A program made the position numbers and the translations under genes. The notes beneath the pieces are model-generated. The model worked only from the letters and a program-made list of their open reading frames with translations, searched no databases and had not been told where the DNA came from. Below, in pieces: positions 33,807 through 42,740 of a stretch of DNA of 64,000 nt; the stretch's first letter is position 1, and every line of letters starts with the position of its first letter. This DNA comes from Treponema denticola ATCC 35405. GTDB lineage: Bacteria; Spirochaetota; Spirochaetia; Treponematales; Treponemataceae. The DNA lies in assembly GCF_000008185.1 (NCBI RefSeq), contig NC_002967.9:434001-498000 (forward strand), read 5' to 3'.

Positions 33807-35075
33807 GTGAAAAAAAACAAATCAAAACTTATTTTTATCTTAATGTTAGCGGTTCTTTTATTTTCGTGTTCTAAAGAAGTTAAAGAACAGAAGCTTGTTG
33901 AAGCAAAAGTTGAATCATCTATAAAAATTGAACCGAAAGAAAATGAATTTTTATCAAAGCCCGAATATAACACGCACGTGAAGAGTCCTGAACAAATTAA
34001 GGAATTAGAAGAAAAATACAAAAGAAGTAAAGCATACGAGGAAAGTCTTAAACAGCTTAGAACCGAGCTTGATAAGAAAGAAGACATCCTAAGATATAAA
34101 TGTCCGGTATTTATGAGTATTGATAATCTGGCACAGCAAAAGGCTTCGGCACTTTATAGTCATGCAGATAATCTTGACTTTATTCATTTTTATGAGGTAA
34201 AAAAAGATGGTGAATTTTGCTATTGTAAATATAAAGCTCCTACCCAAAACGGAGGAATTCTTGATTATCAGGTTACCTATAAGTGGTATAACATTGAACA
34301 GATGTATCTTCCTCTCTCTTATGACCTTTTAAGTGAGACTAATATGGTAAAAATAAATGACGAACTTATAGAAAACCAAGTGCACGGCTCTTTATATGGT
34401 ATGGAAAACGATGAAAAAAAAGATGAAATGATAAAACTGTTTGAAGATTACGAAAATACACGATATCCTTTATATCTTGAGGTTGTCAATACGGATTGGG
34501 ACACGGGGGTCAAAACTAAGAAATATAAACAGTATGATATGCGAATACTTGATTATGTAAAGGGGAATTTTACAAACTCAGGATATGATGAATATTTTGT
34601 TATGTTTTATGAAGAGGACCCTGATCCGGAAATATATGATCAGTTTATAGAAAGAGTGAGATGTTTTGTAGTTGATGAAGATAAGATAATCAAAGATTAC
34701 TATATTACTGTTCCTAGTGCATCATTTTTTCCACCGCATATTGAACGAGGCGGTCTTTTTGGGTTAAAAAATTTTGGATTTGAGTTTTCTCAAGGGTGGG
34801 TGTCGGATTTTAATCAAAACGGTAAAAATGAAATATATTTTGTAACTCATTTTAGCACAGGTAGGAATTTCTTATTTATAATTGAATTCAATGGCGAGTT
34901 TTTTGTTACCGGTTATGTATATGGTAATGATTACGATATAGTAGGTATTGATTGGTATAAAAAAAAGATTATAATAAAAGATGAGTCGAGGAGCGGTAAA
35001 TGGATAGATGATTATCAATGGAATGATACTTTAAAAGAGTTTATTTTATTAAAAAGAAAATATAGGAGGGATTAA
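33807..35075 (+). CDS. Family C lipoprotein, copy 1, candidate immunity protein
   Basis: About 422 residues. GTG start at 33807 with GGAGG 5 bases upstream; the ATG at 33795 overlaps the ribosome binding site and is rejected. The lipoprotein signal is KLIFILMLAVLLFSC. The segment EFLSKPEYNTHVKSPEQIK is family-specific. A long domain with FCYCKYKAPTQNGG, VKGNFTNSGYDEYF and GWVSDFNQNGKNEIY follows. It lies three bases before a double-glycine leader gene, as do the other two family C copies. I infer an immunity or chaperone role for the partner; no experimental family is known to me. Confidence 0.75.
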   Translation: MKKNKSKLIFILMLAVLLFSCSKEVKEQKLVEAKVESSIKIEPKENEFLSKPEYNTHVKSPEQIKELEEKYKRSKAYEESLKQLRTELDKKEDILRYKCPVFMSIDNLAQQKASALYSHADNLDFIHFYEVKKDGEFCYCKYKAPTQNGGILDYQVTYKWYNIEQMYLPLSYDLLSETNMVKINDELIENQVHGSLYGMENDEKKDEMIKLFEDYENTRYPLYLEVVNTDWDTGVKTKKYKQYDMRILDYVKGNFTNSGYDEYFVMFYEEDPDPEIYDQFIERVRCFVVDEDKIIKDYYITVPSASFFPPHIERGGLFGLKNFGFEFSQGWVSDFNQNGKNEIYFVTHFSTGRNFLFIIEFNGEFFVTGYVYGNDYDIVGIDWYKKKIIIKDESRSGKWIDDYQWNDTLKEFILLKRKYRRD

Positions 35076-35078
35076 AAA

Positions 35079-35672
35079 ATGAAAAAATTTATTAAATTGA
35101 CGGATGAAGAGTTGTTAAAAATAAACGGAGGAGGAGAAATTAATGATGCTATAGATGATGAGGTAGTATTATCGAGAAAAAGGCGTATTAATCTTGAAAA
35201 GTCTCAAGATACTGTACGGGAAGCTGCAATTTATCGGCCTTATGCAAAAGGAAATTTTGACTATGAAGGCGCCGCAGAAGGTGTAACATGGTGTAACCAA
35301 TCAAGTTATGATGTAATGGAAGCTACCGGTGTACATATGAAACCATTTTATGGGAAACCGGATGGGTATAAAGGAAAAGAAGGGCAAAGAGGCGCAGGAT
35401 ATTGGGTTAATGCAAATACAGCCTGTAAAAATGTTGAAAATTATATAGATAAATATGCAAAAGAATGGGTTAATGCTAAGATAAAGGAGGTTGGATTAAC
35501 AAATATAGAGGCGGAATTTGATTATATAGGGCCGAACTCGGTTAAAAATTATAATGAAGCTTATACAAAAAAGTATAACTAATTATCCGCCTTACAGCCT
35601 ATAACAAGTTTAAATGTTGCAGGGTTCCCTGTAAATGATACTGCAATAAAAGAAGATCCGTTTGGGGTGTAA
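35079..35672 (+). pseudogene. Truncated double-glycine leader hydrolase gene (internal deletion plus stop)
   Basis: The gene begins with the leader MKKFIKLTDEELLKINGG and nearly repeats the first ~167 residues of 40826-42670, including the TWCNQSSYD Cys motif. It stops at 35580-35582. Immediately after the stop, 35583-35669 encodes in the same frame the last 29 residues (LSALQP...PFGV) of the full-length protein. About 417 codons between two similar AAC/T-GAG/A-TTAT sequences are missing, and the junction Glu codon has become TAA. The product would keep the Cys but lack the His motif. It may still export a short fragment, but it looks like a decayed copy. Confidence 0.8.
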
Positions 35673-35691
35673 AAATTTCCATCTAAAAGAC

Positions 35692-35721
35692 TTGACAACT
35701 GTTATATACGGATGTTAAAAT
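35692..35721 (+). promoter_or_regulatory. Array promoter, copy 2 (before intact family B)
   Basis: A perfect TTGACA (35692-35697), an 18-base spacer and TAAAAT (35716-35721), followed by GGAGG and GTG at 35742. Confidence 0.65.
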
Positions 35722-35741
35722 CTTAAGATATGGAGGTTATA

Positions 35742-36953
35742 GTGAAAAAAGACAAATTAAAACTTATTTTTATCTTAATGTTAGCGGCTTTTATATTTTC
35801 GTGTTCTAAAGAAGTTAAAGAACCTGCGGAAGAACAGAAGCCTGTCGAAGCAAAAGTTGAAACATCTACAAAAACAGAGTCTCAGTCTAAAGAAACTCAG
35901 GCAAAAGAAGAAAAAACGGAAACAAAAGAAGTTATAAACGAAACACCCGCTAAAAAAGCCGAAAAAGAGGGGCTTAAATATCTTTCCGATGAAAAGCACT
36001 ATATGGCAAAGGGAAGTTTATTATTTTATAACTTAAATATAAACGATACCTATGAACAGGCATTAGCCAAATTAAAAGATTTTGGAGTTAACGGTTTATA
36101 TTCTACAGCAATGATGCCTAAAAGCTTACAAGAGATGGGCTGTAAGGCTTACATTCCTGATGATAAGACTTTAGAAGAAGATTCAAGTAATGATTTTTAT
36201 ATAATTTTTAAAGATGACAAAATAATAAGATTTATCAAATTTTTTGCTTACAATCTGGGATTTTATAAATTTTATCTTCCTGATTTAGAATATATCTACC
36301 CTAAAATATGGGAATTAGAAGAATCAAGCGGGAAGGGGTATACATATTTTGAAACACCGGATTATTATTCACACACAGCGGAAAATAATGTTATTTATCG
36401 AAATGAGATATACTATCCGACAGAGGCGACAACCATTATAATGACCAGAGACGGGTATAAAACTTATTTTGAAGAAGCCGATCGAAGATCCGACGATATT
36501 TTGGAACTTGGCGATTTATATTTTTATGATCTTCACATAAAAGATGATATGGAAACAATAAAAACAAAACTTTTCAACAATTACATTATTTATAAAGGGG
36601 CGGGTTTTTCACCAGTTTCTGATTTGTATTATTCTGTTTATAAGGATAACCCGGATGGTTTTGAAAGTAGGGATGAAGAAGTCTGCGTTTGGTGGTATAA
36701 AGGTAAGGTTATACATTTTAGGACCCGATCTTCTGATGAAGATACATACATATTAATGCATCATTTTCAAAGAAAGTACAAAGTTTTTGAAGGGCCCGGA
36801 TATACAGGTACATGTTATGGCACTAGAATGGGTAGATATAAATATAATGTTTGGGTAAGGAAGGGTAAGGATTTTATGTTTACAATGGAAGATGAAACAG
36901 CATATATAGAAAATAAATTATGGAGGTTGAAGTATAAAAATAAAAAGTATTGA
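35742..36953 (+). CDS. Family B lipoprotein, intact copy
   Basis: About 403 residues. GTG start at 35742, with GGAGG directly upstream. Lipoprotein signal KLIFILMLAAFIFSC, then a Lys/Glu-rich linker (to ~80). The domain holds KGSLLFYNLNINDTYEQALAK and later GDLYFYDLHIKDDMETIK, which may be two related halves. Aromatic-rich C-terminus (YKYNVWVRKGKDFMF). It is not similar to families A, C and D beyond the signal peptide and linker. The function is unknown. The first copy (32478) is frameshifted. Confidence 0.7.
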   Translation: MKKDKLKLIFILMLAAFIFSCSKEVKEPAEEQKPVEAKVETSTKTESQSKETQAKEEKTETKEVINETPAKKAEKEGLKYLSDEKHYMAKGSLLFYNLNINDTYEQALAKLKDFGVNGLYSTAMMPKSLQEMGCKAYIPDDKTLEEDSSNDFYIIFKDDKIIRFIKFFAYNLGFYKFYLPDLEYIYPKIWELEESSGKGYTYFETPDYYSHTAENNVIYRNEIYYPTEATTIIMTRDGYKTYFEEADRRSDDILELGDLYFYDLHIKDDMETIKTKLFNNYIIYKGAGFSPVSDLYYSVYKDNPDGFESRDEEVCVWWYKGKVIHFRTRSSDEDTYILMHHFQRKYKVFEGPGYTGTCYGTRMGRYKYNVWVRKGKDFMFTMEDETAYIENKLWRLKYKNKKY

Positions 36954-36954
36954 G

Positions 36955-37032
36955 ATGAATATAACTAAAAGTAAAAAGAGGTTATCTGAAAAAGAATTTA
37001 AATATAAAACACTTGACAACTTCTATATATAG
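36955..37032 (+). other. 25-codon repeated mini-ORF, second copy
   Basis: A near copy of the mini-ORF at 33699-33776: the same first 21 residues, with the last differing as DNFYI. It again lies between a family B gene and the array promoter. No ribosome binding site is obvious. It is probably a repeat fragment, possibly a leader peptide. Confidence 0.3.
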
Positions 37033-37042
37033 ATGTTAAAAT
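37013..37042 (+). promoter_or_regulatory. Array promoter, copy 3 (before family D)
   Basis: TTGACA (37013-37018), an 18-base spacer and TAAAAT (37037-37042) precede GGAGG and GTG at 37063. Confidence 0.65.
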
Positions 37043-37062
37043 CTTAAGGTATGGAGGTTATA

Positions 37063-38346
37063 GTGAAAAAAGACAAATTAAAATTTATCTTTATCTTAAT
37101 ATTAGCGTTTCTTTTATTTTCGTGTAAAGCTTCTGATACAAAAAGCGGCAGAGAAATGCGAATAGAAAAATTTTCTAAAATGATAGAAAGTAATAAAATA
37201 TCAGGAGTATCAGGGAAGGGAAAAGAAGATGAGTTTGTAGGAACTCCTTTTGTATTAGATGACTATGATTTGGTATACATTCAAGCATTGTATACAAGGA
37301 CGAATATAGGAAAAGATAACAGGATTTATTATACCGATGTTGAGGTTATAAAATTCGAAAGAGAAAAAGAAATAGAATGCAGACAAAAAAGAACGGCTAA
37401 AAACGGCAAGGATTTTTTTTATAGTATAAAATATGAATGGGATAAAAGAGCAAAAAAATTCGTAAATACAAAATACGAACTTGAGCAAGAGTTAAACATA
37501 GGTGTAATTGATGAAAAAATAATAAAAGAGCAAGTACACGGGATTGTAATAGAATCAAAAGAAGATCCCGATAGAGAAAGCTTAATACCTATGTTTGAAT
37601 CATATATGACAAAACTTGATAAAAATGATAAATATCATTATACATATTATGTGTTGGACTATATAAGAGGAAATTTTACAAATTCGGGATATGATGAATA
37701 TATAGTTTTTTTTACCAATGATTCTAGAAAAGAGATGGAAGAAGCCGGAGAGCATCATCCTAATTTTTATAGTAAGGATGGAAAACTATCTGATATAACA
37801 TGGAAAAATAATATATGCGATATAGCTTGTTTTATTGTTGAAGGTAGTACATTTAAAAAAGTATATAATATTTATTTTAGAGGCAGTATTTTTTTACCTG
37901 CTTATGAAAAAAGTTCAAGCCTATATGGTTCGTTGAATCCGAGACAAATGCCTTATATAACTAATTTCGGTAAACAATTTTTTCAAGGGTGGGTAGCCGA
38001 CCTTAATCAAAACGGAATAAATGAAATATATATATATTTTCCATGGAAGGGTACTGTACGTATTACTATGGCCGAATTTATCGATAAAGACTTTGAATTT
38101 AAGTGTATAGAAATTTTAGGAGATGAATTTAACAATGTAGATTGGCATAAAAAAACTTTTAACGGTAACTATTACAGTATAGAATTGAGAGACGACACCT
38201 ACGGTATAATATGGTATAAAGAAATCTTTCAATGGAATGAAGATGATGATAACTATTGGCTTCAGTCATGTAATATATCTCCGAATAGGTCATATAAGAT
38301 GTCATGGGATTGGACTAAAGATGATTGGGTAAATATAAAATATTAG
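37063..38346 (+). CDS. Family D lipoprotein
   Basis: About 427 residues. GTG start with GGAGG. Lipoprotein signal KFIFILILAFLLFSC, with a linker unlike the other members. The later domain shares with families A and C the blocks IRGNFTNSGYDEYIV and GWVADLNQNGINEIY, so it is a diverged member of that superfamily. It occurs once. No double-glycine leader gene follows it directly; family A copy 2 starts 11 bases later. The function is unknown; an orphan immunity gene is possible. Confidence 0.7.
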   Translation: MKKDKLKFIFILILAFLLFSCKASDTKSGREMRIEKFSKMIESNKISGVSGKGKEDEFVGTPFVLDDYDLVYIQALYTRTNIGKDNRIYYTDVEVIKFEREKEIECRQKRTAKNGKDFFYSIKYEWDKRAKKFVNTKYELEQELNIGVIDEKIIKEQVHGIVIESKEDPDRESLIPMFESYMTKLDKNDKYHYTYYVLDYIRGNFTNSGYDEYIVFFTNDSRKEMEEAGEHHPNFYSKDGKLSDITWKNNICDIACFIVEGSTFKKVYNIYFRGSIFLPAYEKSSSLYGSLNPRQMPYITNFGKQFFQGWVADLNQNGINEIYIYFPWKGTVRITMAEFIDKDFEFKCIEILGDEFNNVDWHKKTFNGNYYSIELRDDTYGIIWYKEIFQWNEDDDNYWLQSCNISPNRSYKMSWDWTKDDWVNIKY

Positions 38347-38357
38347 GGGCAATTATT

Positions 38358-39545
38358 GTGAAGCTAAAAATATCTTTAATAATCTTAGCCGGTATTCTTT
38401 TATTTTCGTGTTCTAAAGAAATTAAAGAATCGGCAGAAGAGCGGAAGTCTGTAGTTACAAATGACGTTACTGAAGAAGAACCGCCGATTGTACTGACCGA
38501 TGAAAACACACCTAAAACAGAGCTTATAAAATTACTGGAAAGCAAAAAAAGACATGCCTGGAGTCTGCATAAAATCCAGTTAGAAATAGATATGTACGAT
38601 GTTCATGGAAATTCGTATGAAGAGTTTGAAAAAAGCGGCATTGACTATCTAAACAGACAAAAAAATACAGAGATAGTCAAAGTTGATTCGGATAATAAAA
38701 CTATTTATTGTAAGCAGACATTAAACCTTCCAAGTGGAAAAGAATTAATATATGATGTTGTTTATACTTTTTATCCATACCCGAAAAATTTTGCTTATAC
38801 AAATTATGCACTAAGAGAAAAACCCGTAATAGCCGATAGGCAAGTACAGGGATCAAAAAAACTTCATGGGAAAATAACAGAAGCCGAAAAAGATATAAAC
38901 AAAGATAAAAATATTAAAATATTTGAAAGATACATAAATAAATACACCAAGGAATATCGGCATAAAACGGGTGACAAACCGTATAAGGTGTTGGATTATG
39001 TAAAGGGTAATTTTAGTAATTCAGGAAAAGATGAATATATAGTTTTATTCACGGCTCCTTTTACTAAATCTGAGTTGGAAGATGGGATATTTCTTTTGGA
39101 GTATAGCTATATAAAATATGTCGAGTGTTTTATCATGGAAAACGATAAAGTAATTAAAATGTATAAACTCCCGGGGCATTGGGGGCATGTTGTACCGAGA
39201 GAAAAAACAAAAATAGATTTGGGCGAGCAATTTTCTTTTGGGTGGATTGCCGATTTTAATCAAAATGGAAGGAATGAAATATTTGTTCACCGCAAAGAGG
39301 TATTCGGTTCAAGTTTTTTCTCAATAGAATTTATTGATAATAGATTTGTTGAAATACCTATCACTAATCGAGGAGATATTCTTAAATCAGTTGACTGGGA
39401 ACAATCTAAAATAGTAGTTGAAACTAATCCATTTCGGTCACTGGTATTGGATTCTAAAGATACCAGACCTAAATATTTTGCGGAATATCAGTGGTGTGAA
39501 AAAGAGCATTGTTATGTTCTTTTATCAAATAAACAATATAAGTAA
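38358..39545 (+). CDS. Family A lipoprotein, second copy
   Basis: About 396 residues. The GTG at 38358 is preceded by AGGGG at 8 bases; the upstream ATG at 38325 overlaps the end of family D. Signal KISLIILAGILLFSC. From about residue 35 on it is almost identical to 31196-32467, at DNA level too, but lacks an acidic insertion present there. It includes GWIADFNQNGRNEIF. It is followed 10 bases later by family C copy 2. Confidence 0.75.
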   Translation: MKLKISLIILAGILLFSCSKEIKESAEERKSVVTNDVTEEEPPIVLTDENTPKTELIKLLESKKRHAWSLHKIQLEIDMYDVHGNSYEEFEKSGIDYLNRQKNTEIVKVDSDNKTIYCKQTLNLPSGKELIYDVVYTFYPYPKNFAYTNYALREKPVIADRQVQGSKKLHGKITEAEKDINKDKNIKIFERYINKYTKEYRHKTGDKPYKVLDYVKGNFSNSGKDEYIVLFTAPFTKSELEDGIFLLEYSYIKYVECFIMENDKVIKMYKLPGHWGHVVPREKTKIDLGEQFSFGWIADFNQNGRNEIFVHRKEVFGSSFFSIEFIDNRFVEIPITNRGDILKSVDWEQSKIVVETNPFRSLVLDSKDTRPKYFAEYQWCEKEHCYVLLSNKQYK

Positions 39546-39555
39546 GGATGTTATA

Positions 39556-40842
39556 ATGAAAAAAAACAAATTAAAACTTATCATTATCTTAATATTAGCG
39601 GTTCTTTTATTTTCGTGTTCTAAAGAGGTTAAAGAACAGAACTCTGCAGAGACAAAAGTTGAATCATCTGCAAAAATTGAACCGAAAGAAAATGAATTTT
39701 TATCAAAGCCCGAATATAACACGCACGTGAAGAGTCCTGAACAAATTAAGGAATTAGAAGAAAAATACAAAAGAAGTGAAGCATATGAAGAAAAACTTAA
39801 ACAGCTTGGAGCCGAACTGGATAAGAAAGAAAAAATCCTAAACTATAAATTCCCTACAGGTATTACTATTGATGAATTGGCACAGCAAAAGGCTCCGGTA
39901 TTGTATAGTCCGGCAGATAACCTTGAGTTTATTCATTTTTATGAGATAAAAAAAGATGGTGAATTTTGCTATTGTAAATATAAAGCGCCTACTCAAAACG
40001 GAGGAACTCTTGATTATCAGGTTACCTATAAGTGGTACAACATTGAACAGATGTATCTTCCTCTCTCTTATAATCTTTTAAGTGAGAACAACATGGGAAG
40101 AATAAATGAAGAGCTTATAGAAAACCAAGTACACGGTTCTGTATATAGTATGGAAAACGATGAAAAAAAAGATGAAATGATAAAACTGTTTGAAGATTAC
40201 GAAAACACACAATATCCTTTATTTAAGGAAGTTGTGCATACAGATTGGGATACGGGAGTCAAAACTATAGGATATAAACAATATGATATGAGAATCCTTG
40301 ATTATGTAAAGGGGAACTTTACAAACTCAGGATATGATGAATACTTTGTTATGTTTTATGAAGATGATCCTGATCCGGAAATATATGATCAATTTATAGA
40401 AAGGGTGAGATGTTTTGTAGTTTCTGAAGGCAAGATAATAAGTGACTACTATATTAGTAATTCCGGCGGTTTTTTTTATCCAGGTCTTAGTAATGATAAA
40501 CTTTCTGAAGTGGAAGCTTTCGGGTTTAAATTTTCACAAGGGTGGATAGCCGACTTTAATCAAAATGGAATAAATGAAATATATCTTGCTGCTTTTTTTA
40601 ATATAGAAGGCGGCGGGCTATTAATGGTTGAATATAATGATGGATCTTTTGTTACTGGTTATGTATATGGTGATCGTTACGATATAGTATCTGTTGATTG
40701 GTATAAAAAAATAATTATAATAAAAGATAAGTCGGGAAACGGTGAATGGATAGATGATTATCAATGGAATGATACTTTAAAAGAGTTTATTCTATATAAA
40801 GAGCAAATATTAGGAGGATTAAGAAATGAAAAAAATTATTAA
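39556..40842 (+). CDS. Family C lipoprotein, copy 2, candidate immunity protein
   Basis: About 428 residues. ATG at 39556 with AAGGATG upstream. Signal KLIIILILAVLLFSC, then the EFLSKPEYNTHVKSPEQIK segment. The C-terminal half differs from copy 1 mainly around residues 290-330 (ISNSGGFFYPGLSNDKLSEV). The 3' end overlaps the start of the double-glycine gene at 40826 by 17 bases, a strong sign of translational coupling. That coupling supports a paired function. Confidence 0.75.
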   Translation: MKKNKLKLIIILILAVLLFSCSKEVKEQNSAETKVESSAKIEPKENEFLSKPEYNTHVKSPEQIKELEEKYKRSEAYEEKLKQLGAELDKKEKILNYKFPTGITIDELAQQKAPVLYSPADNLEFIHFYEIKKDGEFCYCKYKAPTQNGGTLDYQVTYKWYNIEQMYLPLSYNLLSENNMGRINEELIENQVHGSVYSMENDEKKDEMIKLFEDYENTQYPLFKEVVHTDWDTGVKTIGYKQYDMRILDYVKGNFTNSGYDEYFVMFYEDDPDPEIYDQFIERVRCFVVSEGKIISDYYISNSGGFFYPGLSNDKLSEVEAFGFKFSQGWIADFNQNGINEIYLAAFFNIEGGGLLMVEYNDGSFVTGYVYGDRYDIVSVDWYKKIIIIKDKSGNGEWIDDYQWNDTLKEFILYKEQILGGLRNEKNY

Positions 40843-42670
40843 ATTAACTGATGAAGAGTTGTTAAAAATAAACGGAGGAGGAGAAATTAATGATGCTATA
40901 GATGATGAGGTAATATTATCGAGAAAAAGGCGTATTAATCTTGAAAAGTCTCAAGATACTGTACGGGAAGCTGCAATTTATCGGCCTTATGCAAAAGGAA
41001 ATTTTGACTATGAAGGCGCCGCAGAAGATGTAACTTGGTGTAATCAGTCAAGTTATGATGTAATGGAAGCTACCGGTGTACATATGAAACCATTTTATGG
41101 GAAACCGGATGGGTATAAAGGAAAAGAAGGGCAAAGAGGAGCAGGATATTGGGTTAATGCAAATACAGCCTGTAAAAATGTTGAAAATTATATAGATAAA
41201 TATGCAAAAGAATGGGTTAATGCTAAGATAAAGGAGGTTGGATTAACAAATATAGAGGCGGAATTTGATTATATAGGGCCGAACTCGGTTAAAAATTATA
41301 ATGAAGCTTATACAAAAAAGTATAACGAGTTATACGCTGAAGGTAAAGCTGACTGTCCTATACAAGAAATTACTGTTGAACAGGCTCAAGATTTGGCAAA
41401 TCAAGGATATACGGTAGTTGCCATGTGGGAAAATCCCCCAAAGAAACTAAAGAACGGTAAAATCATCCAAGGAAGCGGACATATTTCGACTGTACGCCCG
41501 GATCTAAATTATGATAAATATAAAAATAATCCAAAAATAAGTAATGTAGGAGGTTTTAATGAGATAACAGATGTAGTAAAAGGATTTGGTTTGGATGATT
41601 ATCCTGATAGGACTGTTAAATATTACTATGATCGCAATCAAACCTTTAGAGCAAATGAAGGCTTTGAAAGATACGGGCTTGCTTATAATGACTTAACAGG
41701 AAAACAATCTATTTCAATACATGATTCTACTTATGATGAAAATAATTATATAAATTATGGAAAAAGAAAAGCAGAAGAAAATGAATATCTTGGAAAATTA
41801 AAAGAAGAAAGACTTGAAGAACTAAAAAATTCTGTTATGTTTTCTGAATTCAGAACAAAAGAGGATGTCTTTCCTTTTCCTATTGGAATGGTTACAAATA
41901 CGGCCAAATATATAGTTGACAATCTAGATTCTATTGATAGAAGAGCTAAGGAATTAAGAAATAATAACATGACTTTATTATCAATAATAAGAAAAGGAGA
42001 TAAAAATGTAGATGATGTTCTTTTAGGAAGAATAACAGCCGGTGATTATATTGAACAGAAAAAAGCGGAAAGAGCAGCACAAGAAAGAGCAATAGCCGAA
42101 GCCGAAGCAAAACGGATAGCAGAAGAAAAAGCGGCTAAAGAAAAGGCTGAAAAAGAAAGGCTTGCGAAAGAGGAAGAAGAGCGGAAGAAAAAAGAAGCTT
42201 CCGATAATTCCGATTCTGGCAGAGATTCTAACGATTCTGATGAAAATACTGATGAGTCTATAGATGACCATGAAGATAATGATGAAGGAAGTGTAACTAC
42301 TCCACCTGAAAATACCGGCGATGGAAATCAAACACCTCCTACAGATGGTGACGGCGAAAACCCGGCTCCTCCTAATGAGGACTCCTCTCCCGGAAACGGA
42401 GGCGGTGGAGGAAATAACGACGGCAGTAAACCTAAGCCTCCAAAAATTCCAAAACCTGGCGATATGATACCTCTAAGTATCGATACAAACAATGAATATT
42501 ATTTAGGCTCGTTATACGGTACAAAACCTTTTAGTGCACAAGAATCAAGTGCATTTAATTCTACTATTATAAGTAATGAATTATCCGCCTTACAACCGAT
42601 AACAAGTTTAAATGTTGCGGGGCTTCCTGTAAACGATACTGCAATAAAAGAAGAGCCGTTTGGGGTGTAG
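40826..42670 (+). CDS. Large double-glycine leader protein, candidate exported cell-wall hydrolase
   Basis: 614 residues. Residues 1-18 (MKKIIKLTDEELLKINGG) form a bacteriocin-type leader for C39 processing. Residues ~45-300 contain DVTWCNQSSYD (Cys72), GSGHISTVRPD (His219) and a following Asn (about 240). This order fits a papain-like, NlpC/P60/CHAP or amidase-type cysteine hydrolase. Residues ~405-460 are a TolA-like charged coiled coil. Asp/Ser- and Pro/Gly-rich linkers (~460-560) and a 50-residue C-terminal domain ending in PFGV follow. The exporter is encoded at 45840-50539. Hydrolase activity is inferred from motifs only. Confidence 0.75.
   Translation: MKKIIKLTDEELLKINGGGEINDAIDDEVILSRKRRINLEKSQDTVREAAIYRPYAKGNFDYEGAAEDVTWCNQSSYDVMEATGVHMKPFYGKPDGYKGKEGQRGAGYWVNANTACKNVENYIDKYAKEWVNAKIKEVGLTNIEAEFDYIGPNSVKNYNEAYTKKYNELYAEGKADCPIQEITVEQAQDLANQGYTVVAMWENPPKKLKNGKIIQGSGHISTVRPDLNYDKYKNNPKISNVGGFNEITDVVKGFGLDDYPDRTVKYYYDRNQTFRANEGFERYGLAYNDLTGKQSISIHDSTYDENNYINYGKRKAEENEYLGKLKEERLEELKNSVMFSEFRTKEDVFPFPIGMVTNTAKYIVDNLDSIDRRAKELRNNNMTLLSIIRKGDKNVDDVLLGRITAGDYIEQKKAERAAQERAIAEAEAKRIAEEKAAKEKAEKERLAKEEEERKKKEASDNSDSGRDSNDSDENTDESIDDHEDNDEGSVTTPPENTGDGNQTPPTDGDGENPAPPNEDSSPGNGGGGGNNDGSKPKPPKIPKPGDMIPLSIDTNNEYYLGSLYGTKPFSAQESSAFNSTIISNELSALQPITSLNVAGLPVNDTAIKEEPFGV
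41618..42670 (+). repeat. 1,053-bp direct repeat, copy 1
   Basis: This 3' part of the hydrolase gene matches 44781-45833 with a constant offset of 3,163 bases and no length change. No base differences are seen in the stretches I compared, silent positions included. It points to a recent duplication or gene conversion. Confidence 0.8.
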
Positions 42671-42690
42671 GGAATTTAAATATAAAACAC

Positions 42691-42720
42691 TTGACAACTT
42701 CTATATATAGATGTTAAAAT
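42691..42720 (+). promoter_or_regulatory. Array promoter, copy 4 (before family C copy 3)
   Basis: TTGACA (42691-42696), an 18-base spacer and TAAAAT (42715-42720), inside the repeated block, precede GGAGG and GTG at 42741. Confidence 0.65.
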
Positions 42721-42740
42721 CTTAAGGTATGGAGGTTATA

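Noticed and set aside
41755-42331. Antisense frames under the hydrolase gene, repeated identically at 44918-45494
   Set aside because: Their exact repetition only follows from the 1,053-bp duplication; the Phe/Ser-rich composition is the reverse complement of the Glu/Lys-rich coiled coil.
33698-42740. CRISPR-like array from repeated blocks
   Set aside because: The repeats are spaced by whole genes and contain promoter elements; there are no regular short spacers and no cas genes.
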